Source: Noviherbaspirillum galbum
Lineage (GTDB): Bacteria; Pseudomonadota; Gammaproteobacteria; Burkholderiales; Burkholderiaceae_D
DNA length: 64,000 nucleotides
Reading direction: 5' to 3'
Assembly (NCBI RefSeq): GCF_010974945.1
Contig: NZ_JAAIVB010000069.1
Location: 62,001 to 126,000 of the forward strand
A model generated the notes under the pieces. It did not search any database. It saw only the letters and a program-made list of their open reading frames with translations, and was not told where the DNA came from. Shown here in pieces: positions 17,394 through 25,317 of the stretch; the first letter of the stretch is position 1, and each line of letters opens with the position of its first letter. A program made the translations under genes and the position numbers.

Positions 17394-17732
17394 ATGAGCG
17401 CATTCGACTTCTTCGACCTCCCCGCAGTGACCTCAAAACCCGCGCCTGTCCAGAAGAAACACTCCGTTGACCTGGACCGCAAGCCGCGCATTACTGGCGA
17501 ACTGGTGACATTCCTGAATTATGTGTTCGTCGAGATCCATGGCGGGCACCAGGCCGGGGCGTTGGCGGTTTCCCGTTATCGCGGCCACCGATCAACCATG
17601 ATCATGGCCGAAGCCGCCGGCGCGGTGAAGACAATCTCGAGCACCAAATACGGCCCGAAGATCAAGCAGTTCTGGGTGCTGACTGACGAAGGCAAGGCTG
17701 CTCTCGCCAAATACCGTCAACACCGATTCTGA
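17394..17732 (+). CDS. Small protein with a winged-helix-like end, unknown
   Basis: 112 residues. I took the ATG at 17394 because GGAGG sits 5 nt upstream; earlier in-frame ATGs lack a site. The C-terminal sequence (KQFWVLTDEGKAALAKYRQ) reads like the last helix and wing of a small winged-helix DNA-binding domain (LTxEGxxAL pattern). A DNA-binding role is inferred only. It ends 5 bp before a terminator hairpin. Confidence 0.55.
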   Translation: MSAFDFFDLPAVTSKPAPVQKKHSVDLDRKPRITGELVTFLNYVFVEIHGGHQAGALAVSRYRGHRSTMIMAEAAGAVKTISSTKYGPKIKQFWVLTDEGKAALAKYRQHRF

Positions 17733-17736
17733 TTTC

Positions 17737-17769
17737 ACCCCGCGCGCCATTGGCCGCGGGGTTGTTTTT
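17737..17769 (+). terminator. Rho-independent terminator
   Basis: ACCCCGCG (17737-17744) pairs with CGCGGGGT (17755-17762), followed by GTTTTTTT. It closes the two-gene unit and separates it from the convergent ankyrin gene. Confidence 0.85.
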
Positions 17770-17779
17770 TTGTTGGGCG

Positions 17780-19057
17780 TTACCGTACCGTACCGTTGCT
17801 CAGGGCTCGCATCTTTGAATATTGCTGATTCAGTTTCTGAATGGTGGATTGCCGCATCGCTTCCTTTTGCTCGATTGACATATTTGGCATGGCATCGATC
17901 TGAGCGTTGATCATGGCCAGCGTCGCCGGCGGAATCAGGGAGGTGTCAACTGCGTCGGGATTCGACTGGGCATGGTTCGCTGGGACGACGGCGTTTACCG
18001 ATTGCGTGAAACCGGCAGGCATGAATGCCGAGGGGGCTGCGCCAGCCGTAGCGACTGGCGCCGGTGACGCTTGCGGTGCCGGGGCTGCTACAGCGGGAGC
18101 CTTGTTTTCCCCACGAATCATACGTGCAATGTCAGGCGAGCCGGATGCCATGGCAATGTCAGCAGGAGCCTTGCCATCCTTGTCCTTGGCGTTAGGATCG
18201 ATTCCCCCTGCTTCCAGGAACACCTGGACCGCAACATCATCTTTGCGGCGGATCGCGGCAACGAACTGGTCCTGAGAGTGGTACGTCAATCCCATTGCGG
18301 CAAGGTTCTTCCGCGCTTCAATCTTTTGCGCAGCGGAACCGGCCGGCGCCGGCTGAGGCGCGGCAGCCGGTGCAACGGGCGCGGCGACTAGGGCAGTACC
18401 AACAAGCTGGGGTGCAGGCGGGATGATCGCGGCAACGGCGGCCTTGTCGGGTTCCTGCACTTCCATGCCGGGCACCTCGATCCGTTCAACGAGGACGGTC
18501 GGAAGGTTCTCGCGGATCGCCTCGATGCGCTTGTTGATCTGTTGCGTCATGAAGTCGCCGTCCTCGCCACGCACGGCCCGTGTGATACCGTCAAACAGCT
18601 TGCCCGTCAGTGGTTCAAGCTTCTTTACCGCCGTCATGAGCACATAGACCTTGACGCCATTCTTGAATGGATAGATACAAGCCTGATAGCGCTCGCCCGT
18701 TGCGGCAAAGGCATTTCCGGCCCCGGCCGGCTGCCGAATGATCTCAGCGGACGCTGTCTTGCACTCATATTCGACGACGGGTGTGCCTGACAGGTAGCGT
18801 TGCACGCTAATCGGCTCGTCTGGGCGCGCCGGCATGACTGATGGCACGCTGCGCATGTTTGCCGACGCCTTGATGCCCCAGGTAGTGAACGCATCCTTGA
18901 CCGCGCCTGTGACGCTTTGCGACGTGCCATTGGGGATGACGAGCTCGGCCTTGGCCGTCTGCACTTCAACCTGGGTTCGCACGTCCGCTGCCAGTGCGGC
19001 CGACGAAAGAGATACGCCAATTAGGGCGGCGGTCGTTGTCTTAAAAATGGTTTGCAT
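17780..19057 (-). CDS. Exported ankyrin-repeat protein
   Basis: A 425-residue protein started at the ATG at 19057, giving the Sec signal MQTIFKTTTAALIGVSLSSA ending ALA. The mature N-terminal 200 residues are a mixed domain of unknown family. Residues 250-320 contain one or two ankyrin-type repeats (FVAAIRRKDDVAVQVFLEAG, then DPNAKDKDGKAPADIAMASG). Ala/Pro-rich linkers flank them and a helical end follows (SIEQKEAMRQSTIQKLNQQY). It is probably periplasmic. It is divergent from the CobT-like gene; both promoters would lie in 19058-19321. Confidence 0.6.
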   Translation of the reverse strand: MQTIFKTTTAALIGVSLSSAALAADVRTQVEVQTAKAELVIPNGTSQSVTGAVKDAFTTWGIKASANMRSVPSVMPARPDEPISVQRYLSGTPVVEYECKTASAEIIRQPAGAGNAFAATGERYQACIYPFKNGVKVYVLMTAVKKLEPLTGKLFDGITRAVRGEDGDFMTQQINKRIEAIRENLPTVLVERIEVPGMEVQEPDKAAVAAIIPPAPQLVGTALVAAPVAPAAAPQPAPAGSAAQKIEARKNLAAMGLTYHSQDQFVAAIRRKDDVAVQVFLEAGGIDPNAKDKDGKAPADIAMASGSPDIARMIRGENKAPAVAAPAPQASPAPVATAGAAPSAFMPAGFTQSVNAVVPANHAQSNPDAVDTSLIPPATLAMINAQIDAMPNMSIEQKEAMRQSTIQKLNQQYSKMRALSNGTVR

Positions 19058-19321
19058 GACTTGTCCTTCTTCTTGTTGGAGCCTGCGCATCCGGGATGCC
19101 GATCGGTCTTAATTCCCCAAGTGGATGCCAAGCCGGGCGTGCCATCGGATGAAGCGTCGGGATGGCGCTACAGTTGATCGATTGACATCGATCTGGTTCA
19201 AGCCTATCAGAATGCTTTCGTTTGCGAAATTCTTTTTCGTGAATGCTGTTGCGCTTTTCTTTGGTTCTGCATCTCTCCTGCTTTGTCTACCCGTGCGCAA
19301 GCACTTCCTTAGGAGAGTCCC

Positions 19322-20905
19322 ATGCAAGTCGACCACGTTAAATCCATGCTGCTCCTGGCACGCATGCTCGCAGCGCGTTACAACATGAAAGTCGTCCTCA
19401 CCGCTAGCAAGACAGCGTCGGTGACACCGGACACTATCTCGCTTCCACGCAAGTGGGTCGAAGGCACCGCCAAAAGCCGCGAGGCCACGGAAATGCTGGC
19501 CGGCGTCCTTGACCACGAATGCGTGGGCCATGCCCGCCACACGGACTTTACCGTGATGCCGAAGTACCGTGCCAAAGGCAGAATGCAGGCGTTCCTGCTC
19601 AATGCGCTGGAGGATATTCGCATCGAAACCTGCGCCTCCCGCGTCTATCCCGGCGTTGCGCGCAATCTCGTGTCGATGGTCGATTACCTGTCGAAACAGG
19701 GATTTTTCGGTACCGCAAGCCAGGTCGGCGCCAATTCGCCCAAGCACGAACTGGGCAACGCCATCCTTGTGCTGGGTCGGGCCCGGTTGCTGGCCGGTCA
19801 GGATGTGCCGCTCGCAGCCGTGGCCAATGCCTATGCGCAGTTCGTCGCTGCGCAATACGGCAGCCTGTGGCCCAAAATCTGGGACCTGGTTTGCAAAGCC
19901 CCGGACGCGGAAACCACCGTCGAGGTGGGCCACCTGGTCGATCAGATCTGGAAGCTCATTCGGCAAGTGGCCGGTGAAGATCCCGCCGACGCCAGCGACC
20001 CGACAGCAAACCGCGCGGCGCGCCACATCGAGACCGATCCGAACGCCAACATGACCGAGTCCGGCGATATTGGCGAGAAAATCGGGAAGGCGCTTGCCTC
20101 CAGCCCGTTGTCACGCGATGCGGGCCAGATTCACCCGTCCAGCCGCAAGGCGCGTGTTGCCCCCATCCCGCAGGAATGGATGGACGTGTCCGCGCGCGTC
20201 AAGGCAGCCCTGGGGCGCGACTTTGAGGCGCTGATGGAAGCAAAGACGGAATGCCGCAAATCAGTGGGGCTGACCGGCCGACGCATCCACAGCGGGAGCC
20301 TGCATCGGGTGAAGACGCTCGATGCGCGCATCATGATGCATCGCATCATGGCCGAAGGCATCAGCACCGCCGTTTCGATGGTGGTCGATGTGTCGGCTTC
20401 CATGAGCGACAAGCTTGACGATGGCACCGGGATTTCCCGCCTGCAGGCCACCGGCGGCGTGATGGTGGCGCTGGCTGATCTTCTGGAGCTGCACGACGTG
20501 CCGTTCTCGGCCTGGACGTTTGATGATGGCTACTGCTGCATCAAGCAATTCGATGAGCGATGGGGCAGCCACAAGGGCCGCGACAAGGTGCTCAGTGTGA
20601 TTGGCGGCTCGACCTACGCCGATCAGGCGCTGGTAGAGTCGTTGGCTGATCTGGCGTGCCGGGACGAGGAGCGCAAGCTGCTTGTGTTTCTGACTGATGG
20701 GGACTCGTCCAACATGAAACAGGTTGAGGCCGCGTTCAGGGATGCGGAATACCTGGGCGTCGATATGGCGGTGGTATTGATCGGCAAGGAGTTTGAGCAC
20801 CATGTCGACCAGTACAAGCGCATTACCGGGCGCCCGCTGTTCGTCACCGATACGATGCAGACCCTGGCAAAGACGGTCATCAACGCGGTGCGCGTATCCA
20901 TTTAG
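19322..20905 (+). CDS. CobT-like von Willebrand factor A domain protein
   Basis: 527 residues. The C-terminal half is a VWA domain with a MIDAS motif DVSASMS near residue 356 and later TFDDG and FLTDGDSS motifs. The N-terminal half carries DHECVGHARH near residues 64-73, a metal-site-like cluster seen in CobT-like proteins of phages and plasmids. In cobaltochelatase, CobT works with an AAA+ partner (CobS), but no such partner is in the window. AGGAG precedes the ATG. The role is unknown; a MoxR/VWA-type chaperone function is a guess. Confidence 0.7.
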   Translation: MQVDHVKSMLLLARMLAARYNMKVVLTASKTASVTPDTISLPRKWVEGTAKSREATEMLAGVLDHECVGHARHTDFTVMPKYRAKGRMQAFLLNALEDIRIETCASRVYPGVARNLVSMVDYLSKQGFFGTASQVGANSPKHELGNAILVLGRARLLAGQDVPLAAVANAYAQFVAAQYGSLWPKIWDLVCKAPDAETTVEVGHLVDQIWKLIRQVAGEDPADASDPTANRAARHIETDPNANMTESGDIGEKIGKALASSPLSRDAGQIHPSSRKARVAPIPQEWMDVSARVKAALGRDFEALMEAKTECRKSVGLTGRRIHSGSLHRVKTLDARIMMHRIMAEGISTAVSMVVDVSASMSDKLDDGTGISRLQATGGVMVALADLLELHDVPFSAWTFDDGYCCIKQFDERWGSHKGRDKVLSVIGGSTYADQALVESLADLACRDEERKLLVFLTDGDSSNMKQVEAAFRDAEYLGVDMAVVLIGKEFEHHVDQYKRITGRPLFVTDTMQTLAKTVINAVRVSI

Positions 20906-20918
20906 AGCAGAAAAAAAT

Positions 20919-20956
20919 ATCCCCGGCAGGTTCACACCTTGCCGGGGATTTTCTTT
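20919..20956 (+). terminator. Terminator between convergent genes
   Basis: TCCCCGGCA (20920-20928) pairs with TGCCGGGGA (20940-20948), followed by TTTTCTTTTTT. An A run on the left side means it may also work for the minus-strand regulator gene. Confidence 0.85.
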
Positions 20957-20974
20957 TTTAGGACCGTTCAGGAA

Positions 20975-21535
20975 TTAGGAGCCGATTCCCTTTTCGCGGC
21001 GAAATTGAGCAAAGCCCAGGCGCGTGCTCAGGCCACGTTCGGTTTCGGCCAGCTTGAGCGAGGTTTCCTGATGGATGACTTCCAGCAGAATCGTCACCAT
21101 GCTCTTCAGGTCAAGGGCAGCGGCGTTCCAACTCGCCTCGCTGCACATGATGGGGCCGGTATAGGGATCGGACCGCGCACGCTTGAAGACCTCATTGGCT
21201 CGCGTTTGGAGATCCTCATCGAAGTGCTGATCTCCCGGCTGCAAAAATCCCGACCAGAAGTAAACCTGCAGGACCGGGACTTCGAGATATTTTGCCAATT
21301 TTTCAATAACGTCGCGATCCGTGCCCGCCCACCAGCGGTCGCCGGCCATCAGTGCAGTCATGTGCGGATAGGACACGCCAACGATATCGGCCAGGTCCTT
21401 CATGCTGTGGCCATGGCTCGCCATCTTGTTGTGCATCTCGTAAATCAGCCCTGCGCTGCGCTCGCGGAAAGGTGGAACCCGGGAAGCCTTTGGCGTCTTG
21501 GCCGATTTGCCCGTCGGGGTAGCTTTTTCGCTCAT
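20975..21535 (-). CDS. Xre/Cro-type helix-turn-helix regulator
   Basis: 186 residues from the ATG at 21535 (a GTG at 21547 is possible). After a Lys-rich tail a helix-turn-helix is visible at about residues 45-75 (SMKDLADIVGVSYPHMTALM), followed by a helical region. Such regulators often control transfer or partition genes. It stands alone, converges with the CobT-like gene, and faces the AT-rich region upstream of the OB-fold/relaxase operon, which it may control. Confidence 0.65.
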   Translation of the reverse strand: MSEKATPTGKSAKTPKASRVPPFRERSAGLIYEMHNKMASHGHSMKDLADIVGVSYPHMTALMAGDRWWAGTDRDVIEKLAKYLEVPVLQVYFWSGFLQPGDQHFDEDLQTRANEVFKRARSDPYTGPIMCSEASWNAAALDLKSMVTILLEVIHQETSLKLAETERGLSTRLGFAQFRREKGIGS

Positions 21536-21896
21536 AGCGTCACTCACTGGTCAAAGTTGCGTCATTGATGTCGGCCATCCGCAGAAAAATCCTATCGGGA
21601 AGCGAAAATGGCGTGACCGTGGATATATCTTACGATTATTCAGCAGCAGAAAATTTTCAATGCGCTAAAAAAATAGAGAAAAATTCGAAATTGCCGTCGC
21701 ATTTTAACCGTCTTGTATACAGGAATAAAGCTATTTCTGTTTGTTCCATAGTAATAGGAGGAAAACGCTGCGTTTGTAAGAAAACATCTGCGTTTTTGCC
21801 GGGAATTGAAATTTCTCATCGCATTTGCGATTTTTCGTTGGTGTTGGCACGGCGGCAGCCAGATTTTCGGGAAATTTTTTAAAAAATGAAGGAATA
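21536..21896. other. AT-rich intergenic region, no convincing gene
   Basis: About 360 bases that are clearly AT-richer than the surroundings. They lie between the divergent Xre regulator and the OB-fold/relaxase operon. A 105-codon frame at 21565-21882 has no ribosome site and an unnatural composition. Near 21610-21660 the minus strand shows AAATTTTC followed 16 nt later by TAAGAT, a possible degenerate promoter for the Xre gene. Short repeats of TGCGTTT occur near 21770-21800. It is a reasonable place for operators or oriT, but I cannot identify a nick site. Confidence 0.4.
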
Positions 21897-21927
21897 ATTA
21901 TTTCAAATTTAAATATGCGGGTACGAT
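21897..21927 (+). promoter_or_regulatory. Shared-box promoter of the OB-fold/relaxase operon
   Basis: ATTATTTC (21897-21904), 17 nt, TACGAT (21922-21927). Predicted start near 21934. The 45-nt leader can fold: GTCG/CGAC nested inside CGATTTTT/AAAAATCG. Confidence 0.7.
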
Positions 21928-21978
21928 TTTTGAGTCGCATTCTTTCGACAACCAAAAAATCGTGAAAGGGACCCGCAC

Positions 21979-22971
21979 ATGGCATCTACAAACCATGTCA
22001 CATTGCTCTCGCTGAATTCCCGGCGCGAGCCCATCAAGCACCAGTTCTACCGCGGCTTCAAGAACGTCGCCTACCTTGCCGGATACGTCTACGAGATCCG
22101 CGCCAACACCATCTACCTGCAAATGACGAACAACGTCAATCTGGTGCTGCCGGTGACGGTGCCGCCGGGCGTGAAGATGCCGTCGAACTTCAAGAAGCGC
22201 CAAGCCATCAAGATGGTGTGCCAAGTGCGCAGCATCCCAAACGCGGACGGCTCGCCGGGGTTGGTGATGTATGCGCGCTCGTTCGAGCGTCCCAACGTGC
22301 TGGAGCTGCCGCTGCGCTCGGCGTTCGACAAGGCGGTTCCCAAGCAGGCGCACGACGATGTCGAGTTCAAGCCGTATGGCGCGGGATACCGTCAGACCGA
22401 TGCCTGCAACCAGGTGCATCTGGCCGGGATGGTGGTCGGCGTCAACCAGCGGTCCGTCATGATCAACGAGGACGGCAAATACGTGCAGTCCGCCGCCGTA
22501 GACTTCCTGCTGCGCCAGGATGCCGACGAGGCCAACATCGTGCCGGTGCGCTATTACGGCAAGCTCGCCGAGAAGATCGCCAGCCAAGTGCGCCGCGGTG
22601 ATCTGATCCTCACTCACGGCAAATACCGGGTCAAGCCGATTGAGACCGGCGCGACCGGCGACGACGGCAAGGCCGAAGTCGTGACCCAGCCGTACATTCA
22701 TATCGACGCGCCGCAACAGCCTTCCGAGTTCGACATCCTCTACATGGCTGAGGACCAGGAGTTCCCGCGCTGGATGATCGAGCTGCACGCGAAGTTCCGC
22801 CTGAGCCAGCGCAAGGTTCCGGCACAGCCCGCCGTGGTGGCGCCGGCCGAGGGTGCGCAGCCCGTGGCGGCCAACGATTTGGAAAGCCATCCGAAGTGGG
22901 CCAGCTTGACCGAGGAAGAGAAGGAAGCGGCGCGTAGCAGCGAGATTGCGCGCCGCCGCCTGCTGGGTTAA
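21979..22971 (+). CDS. OB-fold/SSB-like protein upstream of the relaxase candidate
   Basis: 330 residues. The central part (QVHLAGMVVGVNQRSVMI, then VPVRYYGKLAEKIASQVRRG, DLILTHGKYRV) has the strand order of an SSB-type OB fold, including the conserved region where the protein leaves the nucleic-acid surface. The C-terminus is a short acidic/basic helix without an SSB tip. It lies 19 bp upstream of the HD relaxase candidate, in the same operon. I infer a single-stranded DNA-handling role in DNA transfer; the N-terminal 100 residues are unassigned. Confidence 0.55.
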   Translation: MASTNHVTLLSLNSRREPIKHQFYRGFKNVAYLAGYVYEIRANTIYLQMTNNVNLVLPVTVPPGVKMPSNFKKRQAIKMVCQVRSIPNADGSPGLVMYARSFERPNVLELPLRSAFDKAVPKQAHDDVEFKPYGAGYRQTDACNQVHLAGMVVGVNQRSVMINEDGKYVQSAAVDFLLRQDADEANIVPVRYYGKLAEKIASQVRRGDLILTHGKYRVKPIETGATGDDGKAEVVTQPYIHIDAPQQPSEFDILYMAEDQEFPRWMIELHAKFRLSQRKVPAQPAVVAPAEGAQPVAANDLESHPKWASLTEEEKEAARSSEIARRRLLG

Positions 22972-22990
22972 TCGATTAGGAGTGCGACCG

Positions 22991-25291
22991 ATGCGCCGAC
23001 AGCCCATTGTCAAAGCCGCGTTTTGCGTGACGGTATTCTGGTGGTCACTGGCCACCCTCTGGCAAGTCAGTTTCGATGTGCCAGCGTTACTGCGAGGCGA
23101 GCGCGTGCTGGATACACACTGGACGCTGTCGGTGCTGGCGGCCATCGCCGGCGGAGTCTTCTGCGGCGTGTTTGCCTCGGTGTTTTCCATCTGGTTCGAC
23201 CGCCGTGAAACCAGCAAGCGTTTACAAGGCAGCATCCAGCACGGGCTGCAAAGCAGCATCGGCCTGGCTCCCCTGCACTACCATGATCTTCGCCGCGAGG
23301 GGGAACCAGCCCAGCGCATCCCCACCGAAGCCGTCGCCACTGTCCCGGAGATCCAGTCCGACGCCACGACCGATTTTCTCGAGCGCTGGCATACGCGGTT
23401 TGGCGAGGACTACCCCAAGCACGCGGCGCTCATGGTCGGCATTGAGACGATCCTGATGCAATACCGGCACCTGCCCGCCTCGCACGTGCAAAGCGGCCAT
23501 GGCGGCAGAACGCTGCTGTCGCACAGCCTGCTGGTGTCGTGGTACATGGACAAGCTCGCGCCGCACCATACCTACGATGGCAAGATTAAATTACCGGAAT
23601 ACACCGTCAACCTGACCCTGCGCAACGAAAGCTACCGCTTCGACCACCTCGACCCGCTTGTTGCGCTGATCGGCCTTGTGCATGACATCGGCAAGATCGA
23701 GTGCTATCAGTTCGATGACAAGGGAAAAATCATCGGTTGCCGACCCGATCACGACAGCACCGGCGTGCGCATCCTCGCCCGCATGCCGGAATACTGGGCG
23801 CTGCCCTCTGAGGACCGGGAGATACTGAGCGTGGTGGTCAAGTTTTATCATCACCCGCAGGACACGCCGACCGAAGACGGTTTTCTGCCGCTGAGCGACC
23901 GGCTCCATGCGCTGCTGGAATTGCTCATCCGGGCAGACACGCTAGCGTCGCGCCGCGAGGCCGGCGAGAACGCACGCATGGCGCAAATGGCGCTGGAGGC
24001 TGGCGCCGATCCGATGGGACTGGATGCCGAGCCGGACAAGCGGGAACATGTCTGGAATGCGATTCTCGATGTGCTGTTGCGCAACGAGTCGATCAACGGC
24101 AAGGACAAGCACAGCAATGTCGGCATCCGGCGCTTCCATCCGGTGCTCAAGATCGACATGCTGGTGCTGAAGGAGGACGATTTCATTGGTGCGCTATGCG
24201 CCGAACTGGGTCGGGAAAACTATACCCCCCAGATTTCCAATGCGGTCAGCGCAATGACCAAGGTTGTATTGCGCATGCTGGACGAAAAGGGCGCGCTGTA
24301 TACGCAGCAGGAGGCAGGCGGGCGCAACCCGGAAACGGCGCTCTACCGGGTCGAGTTTTATCCACCCGAGAAGTTCTGGGCGGAAAAGAACAAGACGCCA
24401 GCCAAGGACGAGGATCGTGGCGACCCGAAGTTCACCTGGGCGTCCTGCATCGTGATCAACCTGTCCGAGCTGATTAATCACTTTGACGACCTTACCTCGC
24501 TCGCAAGGCTCGATGACTTCGGGTTCATTCCGGTCATCCGCAACAGCCGTCTGGGCAATGCAGGCAAGAAAAACGCGAACAAGAGTGCCCACGATATCGC
24601 GATGGAAAACGAACTGCTCGGGACGGACAATCGAGTGGGACTGGACCTCGCGGATGCGGTGGCCAAGCAAGCCGCGGCGAAGAAAAACACCGAAAAAGCA
24701 AACGTCCCGCCGGCCTCTGCGCCCACAGCAGCGCCGACGCCAGTACCGGCACCAGCGCCCAGCGCACCGACAATGCATTCGGTTGCAGGCGGCAATGTGA
24801 TCAGCATGCGTCGCCTGGCCGTTGCCCCTGAAGCACACTCGCCAGCGCTAACGCCGGTTGCGACTACTGCCCCTACTCCCGCGCCTGTGCCGTCACCGTC
24901 GCCTACCCCGGTGCCCACCGAAGCGCCTGTCCCGGTTCTCACTCCAGGCATCACCCCAACGCAAGCGCCGCCGTCTCAAATGTCGCTACTTGGCACGGCC
25001 GACACCGATTCGCAGGAAGGCAAGGAGGAAGAGTCTCTTGAATGGCGAATTGAGGATTATCGTTGGCAGCTCAGTGCCCATTTGCCTCGCAAGTGCGCAG
25101 ACGGCAACGTAAAAACATTAGGCATTGAGAATGGAACCTATGTACTCGAAGTCGAGGCGCTGTGCTCCTGGCTGGCGATGAAATATGACGAGGAACGGAT
25201 TCAAGAAGTCCTGAGCCTGATCCGGAGCGGCGAGATCAAGGAATGCAAGTTGAAGGCAGGGTTTGCGTTTGTGTCGATCGGTTCGGCTTGA
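22991..25291 (+). CDS. Membrane-anchored HD-domain protein, candidate MobH-type relaxase
   Basis: 766 residues; the ATG at 22991 has AGGAG upstream. Two N-terminal membrane segments (AAFCVTVFWWSLATLWQV; VLAAIAGGVFCGVFASVFSI) are followed by an HD metal domain with HSLLVSW near residue 178, ALIGLVHDIGKIECYQF near 230 and KFYHHP near 285. A long Pro/Thr/Ala linker (560-680) leads to a C-terminal winged-helix-like domain. MobH relaxases such as TraI of R391 combine an HD-type N-terminal domain with such a C-terminal domain. No other relaxase is present in the window. The membrane anchor is not typical, so a non-relaxase HD nuclease or phosphohydrolase remains possible. Confidence 0.55.
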   Translation: MRRQPIVKAAFCVTVFWWSLATLWQVSFDVPALLRGERVLDTHWTLSVLAAIAGGVFCGVFASVFSIWFDRRETSKRLQGSIQHGLQSSIGLAPLHYHDLRREGEPAQRIPTEAVATVPEIQSDATTDFLERWHTRFGEDYPKHAALMVGIETILMQYRHLPASHVQSGHGGRTLLSHSLLVSWYMDKLAPHHTYDGKIKLPEYTVNLTLRNESYRFDHLDPLVALIGLVHDIGKIECYQFDDKGKIIGCRPDHDSTGVRILARMPEYWALPSEDREILSVVVKFYHHPQDTPTEDGFLPLSDRLHALLELLIRADTLASRREAGENARMAQMALEAGADPMGLDAEPDKREHVWNAILDVLLRNESINGKDKHSNVGIRRFHPVLKIDMLVLKEDDFIGALCAELGRENYTPQISNAVSAMTKVVLRMLDEKGALYTQQEAGGRNPETALYRVEFYPPEKFWAEKNKTPAKDEDRGDPKFTWASCIVINLSELINHFDDLTSLARLDDFGFIPVIRNSRLGNAGKKNANKSAHDIAMENELLGTDNRVGLDLADAVAKQAAAKKNTEKANVPPASAPTAAPTPVPAPAPSAPTMHSVAGGNVISMRRLAVAPEAHSPALTPVATTAPTPAPVPSPSPTPVPTEAPVPVLTPGITPTQAPPSQMSLLGTADTDSQEGKEEESLEWRIEDYRWQLSAHLPRKCADGNVKTLGIENGTYVLEVEALCSWLAMKYDEERIQEVLSLIRSGEIKECKLKAGFAFVSIGSA

Positions 25292-25317
25292 CAGGCGGCG
25301 AGCTCGCGCCGCCTGTC
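25290..25317. terminator. Hairpin shared by two convergent stop codons
   Basis: GACAGGCGGC (25290-25299) pairs with GCCGCCTGTC (25308-25317). It overlaps the stop codons of both convergent genes. No long T run follows on either strand, so it may act as a 3' RNA barrier rather than a classical terminator. Confidence 0.5.

Noticed and set aside
21565-21882. 105-codon open frame in the AT-rich region
   Set aside because: No ribosome site, odd composition and overlap with probable promoter sequence.
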